In this document: piece after piece, positions 34,466 through 43,338 of the stretch
How the letters are laid out: each line of letters begins with the position of its first letter
Position numbering within the stretch: the first letter of the stretch is position 1
Source of the DNA: Gorillibacterium timonense
GTDB taxonomy: Bacteria > Bacillota > Bacilli > Paenibacillales > NBRC-103111
Length of the DNA stretch: 64,000 nt
Direction: 5' to 3'
Assembly (NCBI RefSeq): GCF_001457415.1
Contig: NZ_LN881724.1
Location: 1,922,001 to 1,986,000 of the forward strand
Translations under genes and position numbers: made by a program
The notes under the pieces: generated by a model
The model's database searches: none
What the model was told of the DNA's origin: nothing
Seen by the model: the letters and a program-made list of their open reading frames with translations, nothing else

Positions 34466-35704
34466 GTGGAGAAAAAGTCTAGTAAATTCAACAAAATTTA
34501 TGCCATGCAGCTGGCAACCATCTTTTTGGGATTCGTCATATTTGGCTTTTCGGAAAATATCAAAGGACCGGCCATTCCACGCATCCAGTATGACTTTATG
34601 CTGAATGAATCACAGCTCGGCACCTTGCTATCCCTTAACGCTCTCGGCTATTTGATCGCTTGTTCCTTCACGGCTTATCTAACTCGGATATGGGGAATTA
34701 AGCTGGTCACGATTATGGCGTTCGCATCGATGACGCTCTCAGGTGTGCTTATCTTCTTTTCCCATCACTATTTCATGTTCTCGGCATCGTACTTCCTGAT
34801 GTATATTGGCAACGGGATGCTGGAGATCGGGTTAGCTATCCTCGGTGCTCGAATCTTTGTGAAAAACACAGGTACGATGATGAACTTATCCCACGGCTTC
34901 TATGGCCTTAGCTCGACAGTTGCACCGCTCATCGCAACAGGCCTGATGGGAATTACTGTCAACGGATATACGCTCGACTGGCGCGGGATGTATCTCGTGA
35001 TGCTTCTCTTGTCTCTAGTGCCGATCGTATTCGCCTTGTTCAGTACGTTTCCGGGGGATGACATTCAGCATGAGGATCGTATTCCCTTGAAAGCGTTGAT
35101 GAAGGATCCGGTATTATGGCTCATGGTGTTTGTGCTTTCGTTTGGCGTCGTATCGGAATTGGCCGTCGGAGGCTGGCTCGTCAACTTCCTGGAAAAGGCT
35201 TATCATTGGGATACGGTTAAGGCTTCGGGCATGCTTTCTGCCTTTTTCTTATGCTTTGCACTTGCGCGACTTTTGCTCGGTCCTCTGACCGATCGAATCG
35301 GCTTTACCTTATCGTTGATCCTTTTTTCGGGTTTTTCAGCGGTTTGCACGTTTGCCGGCATTATCGGCGGGGAAGGTTTCGCGTTCCTTTTTGCTGCGGC
35401 GGGGATAGGCATTGCGATGATCTATCCAACGGTTATGGCGTTTATTGCCAAACGATACCCGAACGGAAGCGATACCGCCATCACCTTTACGGTTACGTTG
35501 ATGGGTCTTGGCAGTGTGATCGGCAATTATCTCATCGGGGGAGTCATCGAAACCGTCAAGAAGCTTGCCGGCGCTGATTCTCAAGTCGGGCTGCTGCGCG
35601 GCCTTCAGGCCGGTTATGGTGTGATCGGGTTATGCGCGGCGTTATGTGCCGTGACCGGGTTGATATTGTACGGTTATTTGTCTAAGCGGAGAGAGCTCAT
35701 TTAG
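34466..35704 (+). CDS. MFS transporter co-transcribed with ROK regulator
   Basis: A 412-residue protein with 12 hydrophobic segments. The first helix pair ends in ENIKGPAIPRIQ and the loop YLTRIWGIK is the A-like motif. The closest resemblance by eye is to the FucP/sugar-like MFS carriers that often accompany ROK regulators; the solute is unknown. Start is GTG at 34466, ten bases after AAGGAG and 21 bases after the ROK stop. The cognate ligand may be the transported sugar or a sugar derivative. Confidence 0.87.
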   Translation: MEKKSSKFNKIYAMQLATIFLGFVIFGFSENIKGPAIPRIQYDFMLNESQLGTLLSLNALGYLIACSFTAYLTRIWGIKLVTIMAFASMTLSGVLIFFSHHYFMFSASYFLMYIGNGMLEIGLAILGARIFVKNTGTMMNLSHGFYGLSSTVAPLIATGLMGITVNGYTLDWRGMYLVMLLLSLVPIVFALFSTFPGDDIQHEDRIPLKALMKDPVLWLMVFVLSFGVVSELAVGGWLVNFLEKAYHWDTVKASGMLSAFFLCFALARLLLGPLTDRIGFTLSLILFSGFSAVCTFAGIIGGEGFAFLFAAAGIGIAMIYPTVMAFIAKRYPNGSDTAITFTVTLMGLGSVIGNYLIGGVIETVKKLAGADSQVGLLRGLQAGYGVIGLCAALCAVTGLILYGYLSKRRELI

Positions 35705-35876
35705 TAGAAGAGGGAATTTCTGTTTATTGAAAATATAATATTTAACTGAGTTAGGAGTCGACACATTGAATGCTGCGTGAGGATTGAAAGGCTGAAAGAT
35801 TGATGAATAAAGGGATGTAGGCGATTCGCAAAGCTATTAATTTCGTGCGATCCTAATAAAAGATGAGGGATAAGTT

Positions 35877-36839
35877 ATGCCAAAAAAAGATAATATGCTG
35901 GCAATTCTATGGATGTTGAATTCGGGCGTGAAAATGACTGCGAAACAAATATCCGAAAAGTTAGAAATAAATATAAGGACAGTTTATCGGTATATTGATG
36001 CATTATGTGCCAGTGGAGTGCCTATAATATCCGACACAGGTCATAATGGCGGGTATAGCTTGCTGAATCATTTTATCAGAGCACCTCTGCTATTTGATAT
36101 TGAAGAAAAAAAGGCACTCCTTCATGCTGCTGCTTTTGCAAAAGAAGCCGGATACCCTTTGAGTGAGGCATTAGGCAATGCGACATGCAAATTGAAAATG
36201 TATTCGAATCAGGAGCAGGAAAGTATACTTAGCCGTCATTTGGCTGGATTTGAAGTTATAAACCGTATGGGAGACCCTTCTATTCAGCCAGTATTGGCGG
36301 AATTGGAGCACGCTGTAGCAAACGAATTCTCTGTAGAAATTGATTATCGCACACGTCGTGATGATCAATCCAAGACTAGGGTGATAGATCCCTATGGAAT
36401 GGTTTACTGGAACAACAAATGGTATATTGTTGCATTTTGCCACCTGAGAAATGAGATCCGCAGTTTCCGGGTAGGACGGATTTTACAAATCAAGCGTACT
36501 CAAAACATATTTAAGCGTTCCGAAGCTTTTTCGGCTCGGGAATTTTTTGTGCGAAATCTATTACCTGATTTAGTCGGTAAGGACGGGTTAATTGCTTTAA
36601 TTATCGAAGGTAGGTCAGAGGCGTTGGATGACTTATGCCTGCATTGGTTTTTGGGGCATCATCTGAAAGAGCGTACATCAAATCAAGCAATCTTTTTACT
36701 TGAGGAAAAATCAATTCATACTTATGTTCCTTATTTTCTCTTATCCTACGGGAAATCCATTCAAGTAATCGAACCACAGAGTTTGAAGGAAAAACTAGTT
36801 GGTGTTGTGTCGGAGTTAATGGAATATTATCAACTTTAA
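35877..36839 (+). CDS. HTH-WYL domain regulator, YafY family
   Basis: A 320-residue regulator. HTH_11 has GVKMTAKQISEKLEINIRTVYRYIDALCASGVP and DTGHNGGYSL; the WYL core is seen at about 150-200 (EIDYRTRRDDQSKTRVIDPYGMVYWNNKWYIVAFCHL). The DNA is visibly more AT-rich than the genes on both sides, with adenine-rich codons, indicating recent transfer. It is separated by a terminator from a PfpI-family gene. A WYL domain senses nucleic-acid-type ligands in some systems; the ligand here is unknown. Confidence 0.88.
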   Translation: MPKKDNMLAILWMLNSGVKMTAKQISEKLEINIRTVYRYIDALCASGVPIISDTGHNGGYSLLNHFIRAPLLFDIEEKKALLHAAAFAKEAGYPLSEALGNATCKLKMYSNQEQESILSRHLAGFEVINRMGDPSIQPVLAELEHAVANEFSVEIDYRTRRDDQSKTRVIDPYGMVYWNNKWYIVAFCHLRNEIRSFRVGRILQIKRTQNIFKRSEAFSAREFFVRNLLPDLVGKDGLIALIIEGRSEALDDLCLHWFLGHHLKERTSNQAIFLLEEKSIHTYVPYFLLSYGKSIQVIEPQSLKEKLVGVVSELMEYYQL

Positions 36840-36878
36840 TGACTTCACTGACAGCGGATGTCAGTGAAGTCATTTTAT
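36839..36878 (+). terminator. Terminator after WYL regulator
   Basis: TGACTTCACTGACA at 36840-36853 pairs perfectly with TGTCAGTGAAGTCA at 36859-36872, then TTTTATT. Confidence 0.92.
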
Positions 36879-36956
36879 TATGATGATAATCATTGATTAC
36901 CGATCGATGAATGGTTGGTATCACTTGATGAATTGTAAAATAAGGAGAACTTGCAA

Positions 36957-37583
36957 ATGAATAATACGGTATATCTTTATGTGTTTGACACAATGGCAGA
37001 CTGGGAAATAGGCTACTTAACTGCCGAACTGAACTCGGGAAGATATTATAAAAAGGGACTGGCCCCATCAAAAATAGTTACCGTGGGAATTGATAAAACT
37101 CCAGTAACTACAATGGGCGGATTGAACATACTGCCTGACATCAAATTGGATGAGTGCCGCATTGAAAGATCAGATCTATTGATTTTACCCGGTGGAACGA
37201 CATGGACAGAAACCATTCACCACCCCCTCTTAAAAATCGCTGAGAGGTGTTTAAAGGAAGGTATCTGGGTTGCAGCGATTTGTGGTGCTACACTGGCACT
37301 TGCCCAGACAGGATTGCTGAATTCACGTGGGCATACAAGCAATGATCTGGAATACCTTAAAATGATCTGTCCCACTTATGCAGGAGAAAAGTATTACAAG
37401 ACGGAGTCTGCTGTAACGGATGGAAAACTGATCACAGCATCTGGAATAGCTCCGTTGGAATTTTCTGTACACGTCTTGAAAGCTCTGGGTGTGTTTTCTT
37501 CAAAAACAGTAGATGCCTGGTATAGGCTAAATAAGACTCATGAATCCAAATACTTCTTTGAGTTGATGAATTCAATCCAATGA
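36957..37583 (+). CDS. DJ-1/PfpI-family protein
   Basis: A 208-residue class-I glutamine amidotransferase-like protein. The nucleophile elbow with cysteine is in AAICGATLALAQTGLL (Cys about residue 104), preceded by LLILPGG with the conserved turn, and later TASGIAPLEFSVHVL. Members act as proteases, deglycases or stress proteins. Start at 36957 lies nine bases after AAGGAG (36942-36947). Base composition is as AT-rich as the WYL gene upstream, so the two probably arrived together. Confidence 0.85.
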   Translation: MNNTVYLYVFDTMADWEIGYLTAELNSGRYYKKGLAPSKIVTVGIDKTPVTTMGGLNILPDIKLDECRIERSDLLILPGGTTWTETIHHPLLKIAERCLKEGIWVAAICGATLALAQTGLLNSRGHTSNDLEYLKMICPTYAGEKYYKTESAVTDGKLITASGIAPLEFSVHVLKALGVFSSKTVDAWYRLNKTHESKYFFELMNSIQ

Positions 37584-37599
37584 AGGGTTCAGCATTTAA

Positions 37600-37773
37600 G
37601 GAGGAGTAAAAGTACGGGAAGCGGTTGTAAACTTTGTTTCAGTTGATCGATTCGGAAGTATATTGGATCCTTTTGGAGTAAGAGGGTCGATTATGACCAG
37701 GATTGAGGATTTGTCAGAAGAAGAAAGTAGTCGCAGGGTAGCTGAATGGGCCAAAAGCTTTAGTGGAGAATAA
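37600..37773 (+). pseudogene. C-terminal remnant of a PhnB-like VOC protein
   Basis: The frame from 37600 reads GGVKVREAVVNFVSVDRFGSI then LDPFG, GSIMTRIEDLSEEESSRR and AEWAKSFSGE before a stop at 37771. DRFG-I-DPFG followed by T-IEDLS-EE is the end of PhnB/glyoxalase-like VOC proteins. There is no start codon in frame and the front two thirds are missing, so this is a deletion remnant next to the PfpI gene. A promoter-proximal AAGGAGGAG at 37598 is not followed by a start codon. Confidence 0.7.
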
Positions 37774-37844
37774 ATGTAATACCTGTATTAAATAGTTGGC
37801 CATCGTTGGGCTGAATACCCACACTGGCCGGAATTCTGGCCGCA

Positions 37845-37876
37845 AGCGCGATACCAATTGGAATCGCGTTTTTTAT
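37845..37876 (+). terminator. Terminator upstream of TrmB-type regulator
   Basis: CGCGAT with ACCAATTGG centre pairs with ATCGCG, followed by six T. Confidence 0.75.
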
Positions 37877-37939
37877 TTGACAATTCATTAGTCGTATTCT
37901 AACATAACACTAATATCTTTGAGGAAATGGAGGGTGTCC

Positions 37940-38722
37940 ATGATTGAACAATTGCGGAAGCTCGGGCTGTCAGAGCTAGAAGCGAAATGCTATCTGGTTT
38001 TGCATGAGAAGCCCCATATCTCCGGGTATGAAGTAGCCAAGCATGTATCGGTATCCCGAACGAACGTCTATTCCGCGCTCCGCATTCTGCATGAGAGAGG
38101 CATTTGTCGCATTCTTGAGGGAGATCCGGTGTTATACGAGGCTGTGCCGATCAAACAGGTTATTAAGCTGCTGCAATCCGATTTTGATCGGACAGCCCGC
38201 ACGCTGCTGGATGAACTAACCGCCCCGCCTAGTACACCGCCTTTTTTTGCGAATTGGAAGGGCAACAAGCTGGTCCATCAAACGGTCCGGCGATTAATAG
38301 CCAACACCGAGCAGACGATTCTCCTTGATATATGGGCGGAGGATCTGCATCTGATGGAAGCTTCCCTCTTGGAAGCGGAGAGAAGGGGAGTATCCGTTTA
38401 TTTGATCGTGATAGGCGAATGCCACACTTCACTCGATCACGTCATCATTCACCAGCGTCCGAAGGAGAAACCGAACCGGATCCGACACTTCACTTTATTA
38501 TGCGATAAGGAAAATGCGCTTGTGGGCAGCCTTTGTGGAAATCCTGAGGAATCCGTGCTGGAGAGCAACCATCCCAGCATCGTGAAGCTGCTAGTCAGCT
38601 CTTATGAGCATGATTTGATCCTTACGCAGATTGAGCAGGATTTTGGCCTAGAACTGCTTCAGAAATACGGTGAACATTATCAGATCATCAAGCAGGAACA
38701 TCCAGAGATGTGGAATGCCTAA
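37940..38722 (+). CDS. TrmB-family regulator
   Basis: A 260-residue protein. The N-terminal winged helix has LRKLGLSELEAKCYLVLHEKP and SVSRTNVYSALRILHERGI; the C-terminal TrmB sugar/ligand domain of phospholipase-D-like fold has ILLDIWAEDLHLMEASLLEAERRG. Start at 37940 follows GGAGGGTG; an upstream TTG at 37919 has no site. It is followed after 34 bases by an MFS exporter, so it probably senses that exporter's substrate. Confidence 0.87.
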   Translation: MIEQLRKLGLSELEAKCYLVLHEKPHISGYEVAKHVSVSRTNVYSALRILHERGICRILEGDPVLYEAVPIKQVIKLLQSDFDRTARTLLDELTAPPSTPPFFANWKGNKLVHQTVRRLIANTEQTILLDIWAEDLHLMEASLLEAERRGVSVYLIVIGECHTSLDHVIIHQRPKEKPNRIRHFTLLCDKENALVGSLCGNPEESVLESNHPSIVKLLVSSYEHDLILTQIEQDFGLELLQKYGEHYQIIKQEHPEMWNA

Positions 38723-38756
38723 CAGACAGAGAAGATAGAGAGTAGGAGGGGTAACC

Positions 38757-40016
38757 ATCACTGCATCAAGTCCATCCGTCCTCCGAACAAACCGCTCATA
38801 CCGTCATTTGTGGTTTGCCCGGATCTTTACAACAACCGCCTTTCAAATGCTGACGGTTGCCATCAGCTGGCAAATGTATGCCTTAACCGGTGACGCCTTT
38901 AGTCTGGGCTTAGTAGGTCTCGTGGAATTCATCCCCATGCTTCTGCTTACGTTGATTGCGGGTCAAGTAGCAGACCGGTTCGAACGTCGTAAGATTGTGT
39001 TCATCTGTCAGATCATGGAATGCGGCGTTGTTGCCTTGCTGGTTACGGCAAGCCTCGGCGATTGGATTCAAAGCTATCATATTTTGATCGCTGCCGCGGT
39101 TCTCGGTGCGTCCCGTTCCTTTGAGAATCCAACGACATCCGCACTCGTTCCGGATCTCGTGGATCGCGAAAGCTTGCCGCAAGCGGCTGCTTGGACTGCA
39201 TCGGCTAGCCAAACCGCTTCGATCGTTGGGCCTTCTTTAGGGGGATTGCTGCTCGTGTTCGGGCCTTCTACCGTCTACCTTATATCGATTGTAGCTCTTT
39301 TGATATCCGCATTCTTGATCTTGACCTTGAAAGTCAGCCGAATCGATCACAAAAAAGAAGCGGCGAGCATGGATTCCTTGCTCACGGGGTTGCGCTTTGT
39401 CTTCAAGCGGAAAATCATACTGGGCACGATCTCGCTTGATTTGTTTGCCGTTCTGCTCGGAGGCGCAACCGCTCTTCTGCCTATTTTCTCAGAAGATATC
39501 CTCCGGACCGGAAGCTGGGGATTGGGCTTGATGAGGACGGCGCCAGCTGTCGGTGCTTTGCTTATGTCATTCGTGCTTGCTCGTTATTCCATCCAGAACG
39601 CAATTGGTAAATACCTGTTCAGTTCGTTGGCCGTATTCGGCTTGTCCACCATCTTGTTCGCCGTGTCGACCAATCTCACTCTATCTTTGGTCGCCCTATT
39701 CTTCATCGGCGCTTCTGACGTGGTGAGTGTAGTCATCCGCACGACGCTGGTTCAATTAAATACTCCGCATGACATGCAAGGACGAGTGAATGCGGTCAAC
39801 ATGCTGTTCATCGGCACCTCCAATCAATTGGGGGAATTTGAATCGGGTACAATGGCAGGATGGTTTGGCGCAGTGAATGCGACGATTATCGGCGGCTTCG
39901 GTACGATTGCTGTCGCGTTCTTGTGGATGTACATGTTCCCGGAGTTGAGGACTTTGAAGACGTATTACGACAATAGCCCAACCATTAAGGAAGGATTAGA
40001 AGGATCGGGTCGGTAA
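38757..40016 (+). CDS. MFS exporter (start possibly ATC)
   Basis: An MFS protein of the multidrug/enterobactin exporter type (MFS_3-like) with 12 hydrophobic helices. From TTG 38808 it has 402 residues, but that start would cut the family N-terminus (SPSVLRTNRSYRHLWFAR) inside the conserved RHLWFAR motif. The frame has no ATG, GTG or TTG earlier before the stop at 38736. A strong AGGAGGGG (38744-38751) lies five bases upstream of an ATC at 38757, which yields MTASSPSV. It follows the TrmB regulator. Substrate unknown. Confidence 0.8.
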   Translation: MTASSPSVLRTNRSYRHLWFARIFTTTAFQMLTVAISWQMYALTGDAFSLGLVGLVEFIPMLLLTLIAGQVADRFERRKIVFICQIMECGVVALLVTASLGDWIQSYHILIAAAVLGASRSFENPTTSALVPDLVDRESLPQAAAWTASASQTASIVGPSLGGLLLVFGPSTVYLISIVALLISAFLILTLKVSRIDHKKEAASMDSLLTGLRFVFKRKIILGTISLDLFAVLLGGATALLPIFSEDILRTGSWGLGLMRTAPAVGALLMSFVLARYSIQNAIGKYLFSSLAVFGLSTILFAVSTNLTLSLVALFFIGASDVVSVVIRTTLVQLNTPHDMQGRVNAVNMLFIGTSNQLGEFESGTMAGWFGAVNATIIGGFGTIAVAFLWMYMFPELRTLKTYYDNSPTIKEGLEGSGR

Positions 40017-40039
40017 AGTTTTCGATCTAATGGCCGCAC

Positions 40040-40086
40040 AAAAGATGATTTCCTGTAGCGCAAGCTCAGGGGTCATCTTTTTTTGC
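40040..40086 (+). terminator. Terminator after MFS exporter
   Basis: AAAGATGA at 40041-40048 pairs with TCATCTTT at 40073-40080, followed by TTTT. Confidence 0.8.
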
Positions 40087-40103
40087 ATCTCACCGTTCTA
40101 TGC

Positions 40104-40140
40104 TATAATAAAGTGCACAAAACAAGAGTTTTGCGCACTT
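40104..40140 (+). promoter_or_regulatory. Promoter with adjacent hairpin before the recombinase
   Basis: TATAAT at 40104-40109 (with TTGCAT at 40083-40088, spacer only 15) is followed directly by AAGTGCACAAAAC (40111-40123) pairing with GTTTTGCGCACTT (40128-40140), 12 of 13 positions. The hairpin begins at the likely transcription start and could be an operator or an untranslated leader stem. Confidence 0.45.
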
Positions 40141-40186
40141 TCGATTCTAAGCGACTTTTTGGGGAATAGAGAGAGGAGAAGGCCGT

Positions 40187-41107
40187 TTGTCTCGCGATTA
40201 TGAAGTCGAAGAAGAGTACGGAGATCAAATTCGTGCCTTCCGAATATGGATGCAGCAAGCCGGGTTCACTGACACAACCCAACGGGAGTACATGAGGGAA
40301 GCGAAGGCTTTCCTAGAGTCCTTAAATGGACTTTCTGCCGCAGCAGCCGTTAAAATGAATGTGATTGAATTTCTGGTCTCCAAGAGGAACATCGGTGATC
40401 GGGCGAGAAATCGAACTCTATCTGCGATCCGGTCATTCTATGTGGCCCTGATGGATTTTGAACTGGCGACTCGGAACCCTGCATTAGAAGTCAAAAAATC
40501 AAAGACCGAAAAGAACAAGAAACCGGTCTATCTCGAAGAGGAAGACCTCGTCGAGTCCCTGAACTATTTCGAAGGGCGTTACCGGCATCGCAACATTGCC
40601 ATTTTTCTTCTGATGGGGTACTGCGGCTTGCGGGTGGGAGAGGTGCATCGCTTAAACCTCAAGGACTTTAAGAAGGCGAAGGGAACGATCGAAGTGTTTG
40701 GAAAAGGGAGGAAATGGAACGAAATCCCCGTCCCCGAGCTTCTGATGAACTATTTGATCGAGGTCGAGAAGGAACGGATCACCCCTTACAGCACGAAGGA
40801 GGACGCTTTTTTTGTTTCCCAGAAAGGGAAACGTCTCTCGATCCGGCAAATTCAGAAGATCGCATCCCAAACGTTTCAGGCCTTCAAGGAGCACAACCCC
40901 AAAGTGACGGACATGAAGCTGTCTTGCCATAAGCTTCGCCATTCATTTGCGACTATGCTGCTTAAGAACGGCGTGGACATTCGGGTTGTCAAAGAGCTGC
41001 TGGGGCATGCTTCCATTGAAACCACGATGATTTACACACACGTCAATGACGATCAAAAGAAGCTTGCCATGTCGACCGTAACGATCCCCAAATCCATCGT
41101 ATCGTAA
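40187..41107 (+). CDS. Tyrosine recombinase / integrase
   Basis: A 306-residue recombinase. The SAM-like core-binding domain has [19 protein letters not shown]; the catalytic domain has the first Arg in [14 protein letters not shown], the Lys in [28 protein letters not shown], the H of [16 protein letters not shown] and Tyr in TMIYTHV. The active site set (R, K, H, R, H, Y) is complete. TTG start follows GAGAGGAG. No phage, transposon or partner gene is next to it and no flanking att direct repeat was found by eye. A stand-alone chromosomal recombinase is likely. Confidence 0.9.
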   Translation: MSRDYEVEEEYGDQIRAFRIWMQQAGFTDTTQREYMREAKAFLESLNGLSAAAAVKMNVIEFLVSKRNIGDRARNRTLSAIRSFYVALMDFELATRNPALEVKKSKTEKNKKPVYLEEEDLVESLNYFEGRYRHRNIAIFLLMGYCGLRVGEVHRLNLKDFKKAKGTIEVFGKGRKWNEIPVPELLMNYLIEVEKERITPYSTKEDAFFVSQKGKRLSIRQIQKIASQTFQAFKEHNPKVTDMKLSCHKLRHSFATMLLKNGVDIRVVKELLGHASIETTMIYTHVNDDQKKLAMSTVTIPKSIVS

Positions 41108-41275
41108 ACGGATGTGTTAAGCCGATGGAGGAGCCCAAGTGCAGGATTCAGCTGCAAAGATTCGTCATGAAGTACAGAGAACACAGCCAGTTGATGACGT
41201 TTCGTCAAAAGGTTAATGACATGAAATGAAGTTGAGGTAATGTGATGAACTATATACGATTGGAGTTAGAAAACC

Positions 41276-43108
41276 ATGTATCGGACGTTAGAAGAATGCC
41301 TGATTGATTTGGAGAAGCATGGACATTTGGTCCGTGTCAAGGAAGAAGTAGATCCTTATCTGGAGATGGCCGCCATTCACTTGAAAGTGTATGAGGCAGG
41401 CGGGCCAGCCATTTTGTTCGAGCGGGTAAAAGGCTCCAGCTTTCGCGCTGTGTCCAACCTGTTTGGCTCCCTCGAGCGCAGCAAGTTTATATTCCGCCAT
41501 ACATGGGAAGCTGTACATCAGGTAATGGCCGTTCGCAACGAACCGATTAATGCCATTAAGCATCCTTTTGCTCATCTTGCTACTGGACTCACAGCGTTTA
41601 AAGCGCTGCCCATTAAGAATCGCGGCCGGCTTCCGGTGATGGCGCAAGAGATTCGCATTTCTGATCTTCCCCTCATCCACCATTGGCCGAACGATGGCGG
41701 TGCCTTTGTTACACTGCCGCAGGTTTACTCCGAAGACCCCGATAAACCTGGAATCATGAATTCCAACCTAGGGATGTACCGGATGCAGCTTAGCGGAAAT
41801 CAATATGTAATGAATCAGGAGATTGGTCTGCACTATCAGATCCATCGCGGGATCGGCATTCACCAGGCTAAAGCCAATCAGCATGGAGCTCCGCTGAAGG
41901 TAAGCTGCTTTGTCGGCGGGCCTCCGGCGCATACCTTGGCAGCTGTCATGCCGCTGCCGGAAGGGTTGAGCGAAATGACCGTGGCCGGCATGCTGGCAGG
42001 GCGCAATTTCCGCTATAACTACGTCGATGGCCATTGTATCAGCAGCGATGCGGATTTTGTGATCACGGGGGAAATCTATCCCGGAGAAACGAAACCCGAA
42101 GGGCCGTTTGGCGATCATTTGGGCTATTACAGCCTGGTACATCCCTTTCCCGTTATGAAAATCCATAAAGTGTACGCCAAACCCAACGCGATTTGGCCTT
42201 TTACGGTCGTAGGAAGACCTCCGCAGGAGGATACGGCGTTTGGCAAGCTCATCCATGAGTTGACCGGCGATTCGATCAAATATGAGATTCCCGGGGTAAA
42301 AGAGGTCCACGCCGTCGATGCTGCGGGGGTTCATCCGCTGCTTTTTGCGATCGGCAGCGAACGATACACACCCTATCAGAGGGTGAAGAAGCCTGCTGAG
42401 CTCCTAACCTTGGCCAATCGGATACTGGGCACAGGACAATTAAGCCTGGCAAAGTACTTGTTCATCACGGCAGAAGAGAATGAACCGCTCGATTCCCATC
42501 AGGAAGTCAAATTCCTTGCTCACATCTTGGAGCGGATCGATCTGCGTCGAGACATTCATTTCCACACGAACACGACGATCGATACCCTCGATTACTCGGG
42601 GACGGGATTGAACAGCGGAAGTAAAGTTGTTCTCGCAGCCTATGGCGACAAACAAAGAGAACTGTGCCGAGAGGTCCCGGACTCCCTAAAGAACATTCGC
42701 GGCTATGAAGCCGTTCAGCTCATTATGCCGGGCATTGTGGCGATACAAGGTCCTGCCTTTACGAGCTACGCTGATGCAGAGGTTGAATTGCGCGGTCTGT
42801 GCGACGCGCTCCGAGAGAAGGGACCCATTCCGTCTTGTCCGATGATCATCTTATGCGATGATAGTTCGTTTCTCAGCGAGTCTATCGGCAACTTCCTGTG
42901 GGCGACCTTTACGCGCAGCAATCCTTCCCACGACATGTACGGCGTGAACAGCTTCCATGAGCATAAGCATTGGGGCTGCGACAATCTCATCATTGATGCC
43001 CGGACCAAACCGCATCAAGCACCGCCGTTAATCCCTGATCCGACGGTTGAGAAGAGGATCGAACGTTTGTTTGCCAAAGGGGCAAGTTTGGAAGGGATTT
43101 TGAAATAA
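41276..43108 (+). CDS. UbiD-family decarboxylase
   Basis: A 610-residue protein. The prFMN-binding decarboxylase core has SNLGMYRMQLSG, NQEIGLHYQIHRG and KPEGPFGDHLGYY, the latter carrying the catalytic Glu pair. The unusual length, about 100 residues over E. coli UbiD, is that of members from non-ubiquinone organisms, some in menaquinone or aromatic-acid metabolism. No prFMN synthase (UbiX) gene is adjacent, so the cofactor must be supplied from elsewhere. Substrate unassigned. Confidence 0.88.
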   Translation: MYRTLEECLIDLEKHGHLVRVKEEVDPYLEMAAIHLKVYEAGGPAILFERVKGSSFRAVSNLFGSLERSKFIFRHTWEAVHQVMAVRNEPINAIKHPFAHLATGLTAFKALPIKNRGRLPVMAQEIRISDLPLIHHWPNDGGAFVTLPQVYSEDPDKPGIMNSNLGMYRMQLSGNQYVMNQEIGLHYQIHRGIGIHQAKANQHGAPLKVSCFVGGPPAHTLAAVMPLPEGLSEMTVAGMLAGRNFRYNYVDGHCISSDADFVITGEIYPGETKPEGPFGDHLGYYSLVHPFPVMKIHKVYAKPNAIWPFTVVGRPPQEDTAFGKLIHELTGDSIKYEIPGVKEVHAVDAAGVHPLLFAIGSERYTPYQRVKKPAELLTLANRILGTGQLSLAKYLFITAEENEPLDSHQEVKFLAHILERIDLRRDIHFHTNTTIDTLDYSGTGLNSGSKVVLAAYGDKQRELCREVPDSLKNIRGYEAVQLIMPGIVAIQGPAFTSYADAEVELRGLCDALREKGPIPSCPMIILCDDSSFLSESIGNFLWATFTRSNPSHDMYGVNSFHEHKHWGCDNLIIDARTKPHQAPPLIPDPTVEKRIERLFAKGASLEGILK

Positions 43109-43338
43109 GTAGACATATAATATATTATGTTAACTATGTGAATTTGAACTTACTTGCTTTAGTTTGATTTCGAACTAATTCGCTTAAGAGCTAAAAATCC
43201 AGCATTTTCGGAGTTTTCACTCTCACGTCGATACCGAATCGATGAGTGCTCTTCACGAAAGGAAAAATCTGCTTCTCAACATTTCGAAAAAACCTTGGTA
43301 AGGTATAAGAACCCAAGGATTCGAGGTGAAGAGCTGTT

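Noticed and set aside
40187..41107. Prophage or integrative element suggested by the recombinase
   Set aside because: No tRNA, direct repeats, phage structural or plasmid genes are visible nearby.
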